From: Metopolophium dirhodum
Lineage: Eukaryota > Arthropoda > Insecta > Hemiptera > Aphididae
Direction of reading: 5' to 3'
Assembly (NCBI RefSeq): GCF_019925205.1
Contig: NC_083560.1
Coordinates: 47,352,270-47,416,269 of the forward strand
DNA length: 64,000 bases
Shown: positions 35,256 to 46,989 of the stretch, one piece after another
How positions within the stretch are numbered: the stretch's first letter is position 1
How the letters are laid out: each line of letters opens with the position of its first letter
Position numbers and translations under genes: made by a program
Notes under the pieces: generated by a model
The model's input: the letters and a program-made list of their open reading frames with translations, nothing else
The model's database searches: none
Told to the model about the DNA's origin: nothing

Positions 35256-35520
35256 GATTTACTGCATACCACGAAAATGAGTAAATCTGTCAAATGTTTA
35301 TGGATAGTAATGGCTTTCCCTACAAAATGTACTGAAATTGCAGGAAGACAAATCAAAAAAATAAATATCCGACGACTTGACAGGGTCTCTCCAAGTATAA
35401 AAAAAAGAGACAAAAATGCACACATCGGGAACACAACACTCGAAGTGCCGGGTATAATTACAGGAAGCAACACGATTCACAAAAATAAAATTATTGAGAA
35501 AACAGAGAATTTATAGTTAA
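35256..35520 (+). other. Open frame downstream of the hAT-like element, unassigned
   Basis: A 94-codon frame (35,232-35,516) begins inside the element's right end and continues in unique DNA with a Lys/Arg-rich run (GRQIKKINIRRLDRVSPSIK). Codon use looks less AT-biased than random here. No family is recognised, and no splice acceptor or upstream partner could be placed. It may be a fragment of an old transposon protein. Confidence 0.25.
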
Positions 35521-35759
35521 ATTATTAGGTTTGAAAATACAATAATCTAATTAGAAATTTTAAATAGATGGGAATGCTGCACTTTTAAAACCATTTGGAA
35601 CAATATATCAAAGTAATTATAGTCAATTTAACAGGTTATAATAGTTAAATAACTTATTATTGAAGTGTATTAGTATTTTAAAAATGTTATTTGATAAATC
35701 CCCACGAACTGTACAAAGCACTATCAGACCAGTGCTGCCAAACATGGTAATTCAGAAAA

Positions 35760-38065
35760 TAGGCATAACTAATGACAGAAAAAATGAATTATATTTAAAA
35801 ATTAGTGTAAAATGTATTATAATAAAAAAACAATCAAAAGTGTTAAAAATAATAAATAAGAAAAATTAACTTATTTTATAAGATAATTAAAAAAAAAAAA
35901 GGTTGGGAAGTGGATGTCGCTATGCTGTACTGTAGGTACAAGTGGCCAGTGGGTCACTGTATTCATTGATGGTATTACATTTGAATTCAATGATTATATT
36001 ATAATATCTTTGTATACAAAAAAAGATTCTGAGCGGTGACTGTTTGTGAGTTTTATATTATATTTATATTGTTGTTACTTATTAGTTATTATTAATACGG
36101 TAGCCAGTAAGTTGAATTAATATTTTAAAATTATAACAAAATAACTAAAATCGTTATTCTTAGTTATTTAATATGTAATTTCCTCCAAATTTTAACATAA
36201 TAAATCTATAAAAAAAAAATATTGTTTAAATTATTGACATTTTTTGGTTACAGAATAACATAAGTAACCTGGTAAGTTTTCAAACACTCATAAAAATTTA
36301 ATACCACTTATCATACTATCTATATTATAGATATTTTTTTTTTTTGATAAAGGTAGAGATAAGTTATAAGGAATCTTGTATTACATTTTAAAATCTTAGA
36401 TTTAAAAAGAGAAATGCTTAGGAATTTCTAACTAAATATAATTTGCAAATTTTTGTTATTTTTACGCCTTTTGTCAAAATTCGAACTTTAAATGCTTAAA
36501 AAAAAATTGTGACTGGATCTTTAATATTTTTCAAATGTCATTGTAACAATATCTTAAGAGCCTTGTATTAAAATTTCAGGCTTTTTTACCCAACAAATAA
36601 AATTTTAATGACCTTCATAGAAAAAAAACTGAAAATTGATAATGTCTGTTAACAGCTCAAAACAAGTCAAATTTTTTTGAACATTTTATGGTGTATAGAA
36701 AATGCTAATGTAAATGTTCAGTGAAAATGTCATGTATCTACAGTAATTTATTTTAAAGTTACGCCAAAAACCCATTTTGCGTAAAAATTCCAGTTTTCCT
36801 CAATTTTCATGTTGTTTTTTTTAGCGCTTTTGAAAACTATTGGGAATTTTAAATTTTAACCTCCCAAATGCACTAGATTCACTTTCCCATTGAAGATACT
36901 GCTGAAAAAAACGAAGCAGTTTTACTACCCCAAATGGTGTTGACACACAAAAATAAAAATTTATAAAAACATCATTGTAAAATCAATATGTTCCTCAAAA
37001 AATAAGGTATTAATTAATTCTGCTACATCTTGTTAATTATCACTGAAAATGATTAATCAGGTGAAAATTAGCATAGCTATTGATGGAAAAAAAATTTTAT
37101 TTAAAAATAAGTGTATAATGTATTGTAATAAAAAATGAATAAAAAAATATTCAAAATTGTTAAAAATAATATATAAGAAAAATTAACTTATTTTATAAGA
37201 TAATAAAAATAATTATATAAAAAAATACATCATTGTAAAATCAATATGTTCCTCAAAAAAAATAAGGTATCAATAAATTCTGCTACATCTTGTTGTGTAA
37301 ATTATCTCAGTGATAATTAACAACAAGATGTTTTAGGTTAAGGTCAATAAACAGGTGAAAATAGGCATAACTATTGATGGAAAAAATTAATTATATTTGA
37401 AAATTAGTGTAAAATGTATTATAATAAAATAATATTCAAAATTGTTAAATTTAATAAATAAGAAAAATGAACTTATTTTCTAATATAATTTAAAAAATAT
37501 ATATAAAAATACATAATTGTAAAATCAATATTCCTCAAAAAATAAGGTACCAATGAATTCTGCTACACCTTGTTGTTAATTATCACTGAATGTGATTAAT
37601 CAGATGAAAATAGGCATAACTAATGATGGAAAAAGTTAATTATATTAAAAAAATAATGTAAAATGTATTATAATAAAATAAGAAAAATAATTTACTTTTA
37701 TAAGATAGTTAAAAAAATATGTATAAAAAAATAAATCAGTGTTCCTCAAAAAAGAAGGTATCAATGAATTCTGCTACATCTTGTTGTTAATTATCACTGA
37801 AAGTGATTAATCAGATGAAAATAGACATAACTAATGATGGAAAAAGTTAATTATATTTAAAAATTAATGTAAAATGTATTAGATTAAAATAATAAAAAAA
37901 TAATCAAAATTGTTAAATATAATAAATAAAAAAATAAAAAAAATAAACTTATTTTAAAGATTATTTAAAAAAAAATACATCATTGTAAAATCAATATGTT
38001 CCTCAAAACATCAATGAATTCTGCTACATCTTGTTGTTAATTGTTATCACTGAATGTGATTAATC
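35760..38065. repeat. ~255 bp tandem array incorporating a GATTCTGAGCG-family copy
   Basis: The unit contains TTCCTCAAAAAATAAGGTA, GAATTCTGCTACATCTTGTT, TTAATTATCACTGA, GATTAATCAGRTGAAAATAG, GCATAACTAATGATGGAAAA and GTGTAAAATGTATTATAATA. The TTCCTC landmark occurs near 36,991, 37,249, 37,531, 37,742 and 37,999 (spacings 258, 282, 211, 257). Half a unit (35,755-35,890) lies on the other side of the family copy at 35,893-36,985. Each unit also carries ACATCATTGTAAAATCAATA, which is the right terminal sequence of that family. So the array seems to have grown from the transposon end plus flank. Confidence 0.8.
35893..36985 (+). mobile_element. GATTCTGAGCG-family copy inside the tandem array
   Basis: Left module: GGAAGTGGATGTCGCTATGC, TGTACTGTAGG, GGGTCACTGTATTCATTGAT, AAGATTCTGAGCGGTGACTG. 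Interior: GATAAAGGTAGAGATAAG and CATTTTATGGTGTATAGAAA. The right end runs GGTGTTGACACACAAAAATAA into the first full tandem unit. About 1.1 kb, with no ORF. Confidence 0.7.
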
Positions 38066-39039
38066 TTAAAAAGAATATAGATATATAATAACTAAGGCTT
38101 GTAGCATTTGTATATTTGTTTTGCACAGTCACAAAAATAGCCGAGTGCAAAACAAATACATTTCACGCTTTCACAGAGATAATTTTGAAATTTTATTTTT
38201 GATATAAATGTATATGTATATGTTTAGTTTTTTTTTGTTTTTAGGGCATATTTCTTCAATTTTATACTTTTGAAGACATATTTTAACACAATTAATAATT
38301 TTATAAATTTTTTCTTCACTGACATTTTTATTTTAAACATAAAATTAAATTTAATTGTTGTCATATAATATGATTTTTAATTGTCCGCATGTGCATGTTT
38401 TTTCTTAAAGTGCTTGAAGATTGCCGATAAAACGATAAGATTAATTTGATTAATAATTAGATAATTGTTTATGGTGTGATGCCAGATTTATTTTTAAAAT
38501 GCATATTTTAAGTATATTCTTATTTTGCATATAAATGCATATTTGGTGACTTCTTATGACTAAAAGTCCTCTGCCCTAATAATAACAATACAATAACTCC
38601 ATGTAAAAAAAACACTAAATATAAAAAAAACCCACTCTAAAAGTTGTGATTTTTATAACCAAAGCTTTGAACTATAGATATAATTTATGTTAAAATAGTT
38701 TGCTCATAATTGAAATTAGCAACTTGGAATAAAATAATATAAAACATTTAAATTAAATTTAAAGTGTATTTTAGTACAACTAAAATTAATTTATGAATTA
38801 TTTTTAAATCTAACTTTTTAATTTTTAATGAACAAAATGAAATAGTTGTAGTGTTAAATTATAAGTATTAATTATATATTTTAAATGTTGTATGAATTTA
38901 CTTAGGTATGTATAAAATATTTCTTAATTATAAATTTTATGTTAGCTTTTATAAAATGGGTACACAGACTAAAAAGAAAATGTAATTTATGTACTTAAAC
39001 AATGAATATAAAATGGTTTTAATCATAAATTACATTTAC
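38066..39039. other. AT-rich spacer between the tandem array and CAP-H
   Basis: It contains a short hairpin (TGTATATTTGTTTTGCAC near 38,110 against GTGCAAAACAAATACA near 38,146). A stretch rich in ATGCATATT (38,500-38,560) ends near GTCCTCTGCCCTAATA, related to the ATGCAT-rich element of TFIIA intron 2. On the minus strand, an ATTAAA near 39,020 could serve CAP-H polyadenylation. No gene seen. Confidence 0.45.
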
Positions 39040-42000
39040 TTATTTCATTGGTTTGGTAATAAATGTTTCTTCCATATCATTTATGGTACAATGTTCTTCG
39101 AGCAATCTCAGACCTCGCTCATTTGCCAAATGGAGAAGGCCAACAAATACAATAGGTATTGAAAGTCCGTCGCGTTCATTAATTCTTAATTTTCTTAGCA
39201 AGTTAAAAAATGATAACTTTGAACTCCATTCACTATCAAGATCAGTTTCCTTTAAAAATAATTAAGATTATAAATAAGACTACAAACATCATTAATCATT
39301 ATATAAATTCTTACAACACATTCTTCGTCAATAATATCAGATATTTCTTTTTTTAACTCTCCTATATCCATTCTTGATTCAGATTTAATGTTGCCCATAA
39401 TATCTTCATCTTCAGAGTTCAACTAGAAACAAAAATTAATTTAATTTAAATTAATAGTAATAATAGGTTGGAAACATATGAGGGAGTTTAACAGTTTCAG
39501 AACCAGATGGCAGATGTCACCCTAGTGGAAGTCTGTGTGTAGTTGTGCTTGACCAAGGAGTCGGTGGCATGTATCATAAAAAAATTGGTGTTGCTCAAAT
39601 AATTTTAAGTGACCTACCACTCATAATATTGTTATACCGACCTATAAAATGTCCTATATTTCTCCTATCAATGTCCACCCACCCATATTTAAGGTGTTCC
39701 TTGAGCAACACTTGGACCATATGTTACACGCCATTGAGGAGAGTCAAGTCAATCTTAAAAAGCACAAAAAACTATGTGCAAATTTGTAAATCGTTGTATT
39801 GTGCATTGTTACTTTTTAAGTTATCATTAATTGTAAAAAGTGTTGAATTGTAAATAAATAAACAGTAAACTAATTTTTGTTAACTCATCCAAAATCCCAC
39901 TTATGTTTGTATTAGTTCTGGACATTGGCTGACCTAATCCGGACTACGGATTGAAATATAGAATCCGGATTGGCGGATTCAATCCGTAAATCCGAGTAAC
40001 AGGTTTAATTTATAAAGCTGAATTAATAGTTTAAAAATCATGTTTATAGTAATAATTATTGTATCAATCTATAATCTTTTTTTTTATTTCTATGTAAATT
40101 AATATTACATATCCATATCACATCATTATATTTTCCAAAAAGGTGTTTGATGTTGATTTATAATAAAATCCGGATTGATAATTTTTAATAATAATATAAA
40201 GTATATATATTATTATATTATTTAATAATAATATAATAGTAATATATTATTTATAATATGCATTATGTTCACAAATGCCACAATGTGCTTCAAATATTCA
40301 TTGATCTAAAATCTAAAACATGACTTTGTATGCAAATAAAAAAATACTCTTTAATTGTGATGTAAATTAAATATAACTACCGAACAACTTAAAAATCAAA
40401 TTTTGAGAAAACATAAATGTAAATATATAAATTACCTCTACAGATACATCCAATATGTCATTAGTTCTATAATTTATAATTTTTTCATCATTTTCATTCG
40501 TTGACTGTTCAGGGTCTCCATTATCAATTTCCATGGGTTCTGATGTTTCGACAATGCTTTCACCACAATCATTGATATTCTAGAAATATAATATTCACAC
40601 ATATTTTAAGAAATGTATAGAAATGGTTTGAATAATATGTATTATAAATACAAACTGGAGGCATATTTTCTATAATATTTAATCATTTAAATTTGTGTTT
40701 GTACCTGACAGGAATTTGAAGCTTCAGAACAAATGTCTTTTATTCGGTTTTTGTGTACCCACCAATCTGGTTTAATTTCAATATATTGTAAAAAATCAAA
40801 CCTAATTTAAACAAATTGTATTATTTGGCTGATAAAAATGTTACTTTTTGATATATTGATGCATACAATTATATTTTTATCAGTAGAATACAAATTCACA
40901 AATACTTGTGAAACTCATATTTGTCTTATTTACATATATAAAATAAGACAAACGTATAAAGAAGATGTAGAATTATAAACTCTTGAGTGGATTAGTTATT
41001 TAAAGTATACATTTTATTATATAATTTGACACTATATTAGTTATGGCTATAAGTTAAAAAAAAATAATGGTTATAATAATTGTTTACTTACTTATATTTA
41101 ATATCAACATCAATTGTTTGTGTATCAGATATATGATCAAGTGGATCCCATTTTTGTAGTGTACGAGCTAATATTTGTTCTTTGCCTTTAATATTATTTT
41201 CAAATATTTCATTTATTTGGCTTGCTTCCAACCAGTTTATTTTAACTTTATCATGCTTAACTTGATTGCGTTTCTTATTAGTTTTAATATTTTGCTGAGT
41301 ACATTCATCAATATTTGAAACAATTTCTTTTCGTTCCTCTGTAAATTAGAACAGATTTTAAATAATCATTTCATTATAGAAATTGTAGGAAATATAAAGA
41401 AATTCGACATTATTATAAACAAATTAATATTTTTTTACATACTTGGAGTGCACGATTTTAATGCTTTCATCATGGCTTGCGCTTTCCAAGCCTTTGGTCC
41501 TTTCCAATTAGCAAGAAGCTTAGGATTAAAAAAACTATAATCTCTATCAACGTTATCAATACATTCCAAAAGTCCATCAAGTACTGATGTATCTTTATCT
41601 TTATCATTTGAATTAGGATCTTAAATACATATTAAAATAAATAATTATTTTAAAAGTAAAACATTTTTTTTAAGTCCATAAATATCTATTAATAATGAAT
41701 ATTACAAATTTTAAGGTTAATTTGCATATAAGTATAAAAACATGTAAATTTAAATACGTTTTCAGTATAGATATACAAAGGTATCCATGGGCTATTAAGT
41801 GATTATTATATATATTATAATATAAGTACCAAGTTCATTATTATCCGGTACATTATCATCACGCATAGAGTCTTCCGAATTATTTTGAAATGTATGAATA
41901 TTAGGATCAAAGCGATACTCAATACCGTCTAATTTATCTTCTTTCGAATCGTCAACTTTGTCACGTTCGGCTATAAAACCTTTAAATTCAGGGCAGATAG

Positions 42001-45000
42001 CTCCTCCTTTAATAAATTCATCTAAAATAACAACTCTATTAATATGTATTAAATTATTTTTATATAATACTCAAATAATTCATACCCATCATATGTAAAA
42101 AACTTCTATCAACTTGTATTGTTTCATTTTTTTTTTTTTCATCAAATTCTTTTTGTCTATCTTTAGCATCTTTCATTTCTTCTGCCAAGGTTTTACCGGA
42201 GTACATTGATAAAAGATGGCTAGATGGACGACCAGTGGAAAATAATTCATTACAATTAAAGCCAAAAGTGGTATGGTTTATTAGATCTGGATTGAAAGTA
42301 GTTCCATTTTCGTTCGGTTTACGTCTTAATTTTTCACTTGTTGTCAGCATCGTTCTTTGTCTCTACAATCCAAATATTTATTTAATAAAAAAAAAAAATC
42401 ATTATTATAAAAATGTTGAGGGATACCCTTGGTTTCTGAATTTTCGGTGCATTATTATCATCCATTGGATTTGTACTTTTTTTGTAGTTCATGGCTTTAA
42501 ATTGTTCAACTAGTCTACTAGTTGTTTCTGTCAAATTGTCAACACGATAAGAATAGACTTTGGCTGAGGCTTCAAGATAGTCACTAATCTCTTGGAACTA
42601 ATAAACAAATACAATTTTAACAGATTAGTATATTCAAGGTCTAAATTAACATTATCTGTAAACTATTTACCGAGGTAACATCATTATCATCAAAGATTGA
42701 GCTTTTTTTTTTCTCCAGCCAAGAATAAAAATATCCAATCATATCAATGTCAAATGCGTTGGAAACATTTATTTTCTAAAAAATTAATTTAAAAAAGTTA
42801 GTGTTTAATTTATAATATTCAACAATAGGTTTAATTAATAGCTAACATCATGGCAAATCAGCAGAATCAATTTTGTATTGTGAATTTTCATATTACAGTA
42901 TATTTACCAATTAGTCCTACATATAATTAAAGTTAAGAATATTAAATATGTGATTTTTTACATTATTTTTTTAATTGTAAAGCAAGTCATAAATACTATA
43001 TAAAATATTTGAATTTAAAAATACTCAACTCTCTTTAAAATTAAACTAATTAAAAAAAATCTATGACAGAACACAGATAATATTCTTACAATTAAATGTT
43101 TACTCAGCTAGCTATTAAAAGTTATAACACAACATGGATTTTGCTGAACACAAATATTATTTTGTTGTACATTGTTAAGAAAGAAAACTATATAATTATT
43201 ATACAGGTTTCCTATTATGTCCTCTTAACTTGACAAGCAGTATAGCTAACTAATATTTTATAGTGTACTAAATCATAGGGCCAATTTTGTTAAATTGTAA
43301 TGCAAGTCAAACTCAATTTGTTGGGTTAGGTAAAGCTTTTAAATTACTCTAAAAGTATCTATCTACAAAACTGCTTGCAATTATCCACAATTTCTGTACA
43401 AGTACCTTCTTCAAAGGCATGACACCAGCTAGGTACTTTTATATTCTCTATAAATGTTTAATATGTGTATATAATATTATAGAATACAAACCTGTTAAAA
43501 ATATTATTGTACCTACATCATAAACTCATTATGTATCTTTATAAAAGTACGTTGTTACTTATTGTCTCAATAACTATTTGTAATTAATTACGTCATATAT
43601 ACTCGTGCCACTGAGAGACCGCTACTGGGCGGCGACCAAAATTTGTCCGATCTCGCTCATTTCCACCACTAAACCTGCCCGTATGCTGGCTGCCGCCACT
43701 GTCGTTGCTACAACTATATGGTAGAGTGGGAGAAATATGGGTACGAAAACGCGGAGCATTTGGATGCGCCAACGAGTAGCGCTCTCTCAGTGGCACTATA
43801 CCCTATTCAGAATAAGCTTGCCCACTTTCGCACTTTCAACTGAGCCGCCAGATGGGTCTGAACCCCCCTTCCTGACGAAAGTCAGATGCACTGTGATCAG
43901 TCGTCAACCACTGTCTTACTCATTGCTGACTTGAGCCATGAGGGGGTTAGACCCTTCCAGCGACTCGGTTGAAAGCGCAAGTTTATTCTGAATAGAGTAT
44001 AGTATAGTAAATTGATTTTTACCAATTATATATACTTGAAATAATTTTTTCTGTACATATGTTGGGTATACAAATATTTGTTTCTGAATATTATAACTTA
44101 ACAATTTAAATAGTTTTAAATTTATTCTATCGCCCTAACATTAAAAATAATATAATTTTATATTTTCGTAATCATTTTTGTTCTGGATTTACTATATACT
44201 GCTTTCCTCATTGTGTATTTTCATTTCATCTTATTCATATTTTGTATTTGAAACATAATCGTTAGTTCTACATAATACAGGATTATTGTTGGATAATTAG
44301 TGTTAAAAGACATCACAACACCATTTTATAAATTTTAAGTTTATTGATGAATTATTGTAGTCCAAATAATGAAAACACTTTTGGTAAAAATCCAAAATAA
44401 AAAAAAAATGATTATTCATCAAGGTAATGAAAGTTGGTGAATAACAGCGTGACGTCATAAAGCTGTCGAGTGATTAGCCACCCATGTTTTAAGTGTAAAA
44501 GTAGTTTGATTTACACAATGATTTTTGTAATTTATGATGGTATTTTCATTATCCTAAGTATAATTATGTGCTTAAGACAATGGTGTGATTTAAAATTGAA
44601 TGTATCTTATTATTGTATATATATTATAAGTTATAAATAGGTAAAATTATTGCGTTCGCGACTCACGGTCACTTCTACGGTTGAAATAAATTGTTGTTAA
44701 TCTAGACACTTATACACATTGTTCTTTTGGCGTATGGCACTATGTCCGGGAGTAGGCTTGAAAGCCTAATTTGGACGTCTATTTGGCAGGATTTCTAATT
44801 GGGCACCCGTATGTTCCTGCCATGCCTGGTTGGGAGTCTTGCCGTCTAAACAGTTTCCTGCTCAGAGAGCGATGCCACCTGTGGCTGGGATTCAAACCGG
44901 TGAGAGTGCGCGTAAGAACCGATGCCGCAGTCCCCCCCCCCCATTTTTACACGTAAAACATACGCCACCATTCAGACTTTGGCTCTATGACAACACACAA

Positions 45001-45424
45001 ATATTTTCAAACACCTGTAAATCTAAGAAAACTTGTGTTTAGTGTGGTGATGTCCTTTAAGCGATTGTCAACGAATCATGAAAACGTGTTTGCTTATGGC
45101 TTAATTTTTTAATGGAAGTCTAACACTCACAAATGGCATGGGCGTGGGTTAAAAGTCAATGTTTAAGTTGTATAATACATTTATAATTATAAGACTTACG
45201 TTTCCAAAACACAAGTTACGGCACATCTTAATTTTAAGACATATTTCTTCGGTTGACATATTTTCTAGACGTTCATCATCGTCATCCGACGAATCGGATA
45301 GGAGATTCCGTGACGTCTATAACACATGTTTTAGTATAATATTATTAACTATTTAATAGTTAAACGTTTAAAACAACTATATAATAAGCCATAGACATAC
45401 CGATGGTTTGTTGTTTGATTCCAT
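39040..45424 (-). CDS. NCAPH (barr): Condensin complex subunit 2, CAP-H / barren (twelve exons, 622 aa)
   Basis: Minus-strand exons, 5' to 3': 45,424-45,401; 45,316-45,200; 42,775-42,671; 42,597-42,427; 42,362-42,086; 42,021-41,830; 41,619-41,443; 41,338-41,092; 40,801-40,705; 40,579-40,436; 39,422-39,315; 39,249-39,040. All are GT-AG and together 1,869 nt in frame. CAP-H is the kleisin that bridges the SMC2/SMC4 heads of condensin I and recruits CAP-D2 and CAP-G for mitotic chromosome compaction. Key matches: NKINVSNAFDIDMIGYFYSW and LEASAKVYSYRVDNLTETTS (N-terminal SMC2-binding helices); FGFNCNELFSTGRPSSHLLS; the WDP.D and KPDWWVHKN region; and the winged-helix C-terminus LSIPIVFVGLLHLANERGL (about 582-600). 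Intron 2 is 2.4 kb and carries MITEs; other introns are short to 1 kb. The 8-codon first exon is the least secure part. Slightly shorter than fly barren. Confidence 0.95.
39423..40435. other. CAP-H intron with repeat remnants
   Basis: The largest of the short CAP-H introns. It holds a 102-codon plus-strand frame (39,545-39,853) without recognisable motifs, and a block at 39,935-40,000 dense in AATCCGGA/TCCGGATT and GGCGGATTCAATCCG, probably a DNA-transposon end. No exon is missing here, because the flanking exons join in phase 0. Confidence 0.5.
43605..43796. mobile_element. MITE with GTGCCACTGAGAGA ends (CAP-H intron 2)
   Basis: The left end GTGCCACTGAGAGACCGCTA is matched by the right end TAGCGCTCTCTCAGTGGCAC, inverted with one mismatch over about 21 bp. 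About 192 bp, GC-richer than its surroundings, non-coding. It directly touches the next MITE. Confidence 0.75.
43795..44003. mobile_element. MITE with long imperfect CTATTCAGAATAA ends (CAP-H intron 2)
   Basis: Left ACTATACCCTATTCAGAATA and right TATTCTGAATAGAGTATAGT are inverted. The similarity continues inward for about 55 bp (CTTTCAACTGAGCCGCCAGA against the complement of TCCAGCGACTCGGTTGAAAG). About 209 bp. It abuts the preceding element, sharing the CACTATA boundary, so one probably inserted next to or into the other's end. Confidence 0.75.
44760..44950 (-). repeat. tRNA-derived SINE, reverse orientation (CAP-H intron 2)
   Basis: On the minus strand it shows a B-box-like GGTTTGAATCCC, then CCACAGGTGGCATCGCTCTC, AACCAGGCATGGCAGG and ACATACGGGTGCCCA, matching the element at 10,055-10,310. 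A poly-C run at 44,935 lies at its head side. The 5' head (GGACTGCGGCATCGGTTCTT) diverges from the other copy. Confidence 0.55.
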
Positions 45425-46075
45425 TTCTTATGGACGTCCAACACTTGAGACCGAATTAATTGCAGTATTATATTTTACGAACAAACGCCGTTTGCCGTTC
45501 CAACGCGTTACAACAACGGTACAACACAAAGGAAAAAATGAGCAGCGCGAAACGTTACCGAAGCAATGCCGTGTTTCAAAAAAATATAATACCTAACCTA
45601 CAACACTCCACTACAACAACTACAACGACGGTCTATACACATACAACTATCAGTGTGTGCAACGGTGATTTGGACAGATGTTGCTTACATGCTTACTGCC
45701 CACACTGTGTCTACGGAAAGGTGTGTTGTATCAATACACCTTGATCTATGGTCTACGCACGGAACGATATATATTATTATTATTATATATCTGTGTGTCT
45801 ACAGCACGGACCACGGCTATCTTTAATCGTGGGCACGGACAAGATCCGTGATCTACGTAGTCCCGTGACGAATTAAATTTGTCGTGCGTAGTCCGTGGTT
45901 AACAGTTTTCGTAAACGGCTGTACAGATATCCGTGATTATAGCCGACACTGCTGGGTAGAACCACCGACTAACAATAATTATAATAATCACGGTCTTTGA
46001 AGGATATTGCGGCAATTTTCTTACACACGCGTACGACATAGGACATTTTCGTTCACCAGTTTCAATAATTCAATA
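45425..46075. promoter_or_regulatory. Upstream region of CAP-H
   Basis: This lies 5' of the minus-strand start codon. CpG is moderately enriched at 45,480-45,560 and 45,820-45,900. The latter is full of short complementary motifs (GCACGGACCACGG, CCGTGATCTACG, AGTCCGTGG), perhaps a repeat. No TATA box is obvious near the ATG. The two short plus-strand frames here lack motifs. Confidence 0.35.
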
Positions 46076-46076
46076 G

Positions 46077-46326
46077 GGTGCTGTCGGTCTTAATATTAGA
46101 GTAAATTGAAATCATCAACATTATCTGTGTTCTTTTATTGGTTTTTTACGATATTTTAATTTTTAAGTGAGTTATGACCATTTTCAAATATTAATATTTT
46201 ACGTACTCATAACTCAGTTAAAAATTAAAACATCGTAAAAAACCAACGGGAGAACACAGACTATGTTGATACCTAAACGTATGATGATAGGTCAATTGAC
46301 TCTAATATCAAAACTGACAGCACTCT
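46077..46326. mobile_element. MITE with ~100 bp arms (long hairpin)
   Basis: Left AGGGTGCTGTCGGTCTTAAT, TAGAGTAAATTGA, ATCTGTGTTC, GGTTTTTTACGAT, AATTTTTAA and GAGTTATGA occur in exact mirror order on the right (TCATAACTCAG, TTAAAAATT, ATCGTAAAAAACC, GAACACAGACT, TCAATTGACTCTA, ACTGACAGCACTC). A related shorter hairpin follows at about 46,660-46,795 (TAGGCAATGTCCTAGGCTTT against AAAAGCCTATGTGACATAGC). Non-coding. Confidence 0.8.
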
Positions 46327-46799
46327 TATAATACAATTATTATTTAATAAAGATTGTAAATAAAAAATATTACACAGTTAATACCTTTAGGTAATACGTA
46401 GATCTATAGGTGTAATATGATCTAAGCCTTCCAAGGTGTAAATCGAGATGGATTTATCCAAATTTATTAAATCCACCTTGTTGTAAATAATGATATGTTT
46501 ATTATCTATATCTAGTATATCCAATATCCATAGATAATATTTATTATCTATGAGTATATCTTAGTCCGTATCTATATCTGTGTGTATGATATTTTTTATC
46601 ATGGTATTTACCATTTTTATAATTTATTCATACGATCTCTTATACAATTTAAAGATAAATAGGCAATGTCCTAGGCTTTTTATTATATTTTACAAGCTAT
46701 GAGGATTTTAAGACATACAAACAATTTACAATTTTGAAATAATCATAACTCACTTTAAAATTAAAATATAATAAAAAGCCTATGTGACATAGCCATTCA

Positions 46800-46920
46800 A
46801 GTATTAAACTAGATTCACTTTCCCATCAAACAAGATACTGTTGAAGAAAATCGAAGCAGTGTTACTGCCTAAAGCAGTGATGACAGACACAAAGATAAAA
46901 AATAAATTTTAAAAAACATA
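46800..46920 (+). repeat. Short right-portion fragment of the GATTCTGAGCG family
   Basis: TAGATTCACTTTCCCATCAA, GATACTGTTGAAGAAAATCG and AGTGATGACAGACACAAAGA follow the family order. It ends before the terminal CGCTCAG motif, at a poly-C run and a separate hAT-like end (CCTGGGCACGCCACTG at 46,960). Confidence 0.65.
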
Positions 46921-46989
46921 TTTTTATATCCCCCCCCCCCCGCAGGCCCAATTAAAATTTCCTGGGCACGCCACTGCCACCGTCACACG

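Noticed and set aside
36991..38020. Possible CRISPR-like array
   Set aside because: Units are ~255 bp, diverged and AT-rich in a eukaryotic genome, with no short identical repeats or spacers.
39545..39853. 102-codon frame inside a CAP-H intron
   Set aside because: No recognisable domain; the surrounding sequence is repeat-like, and the CAP-H exons on either side join cleanly without it.
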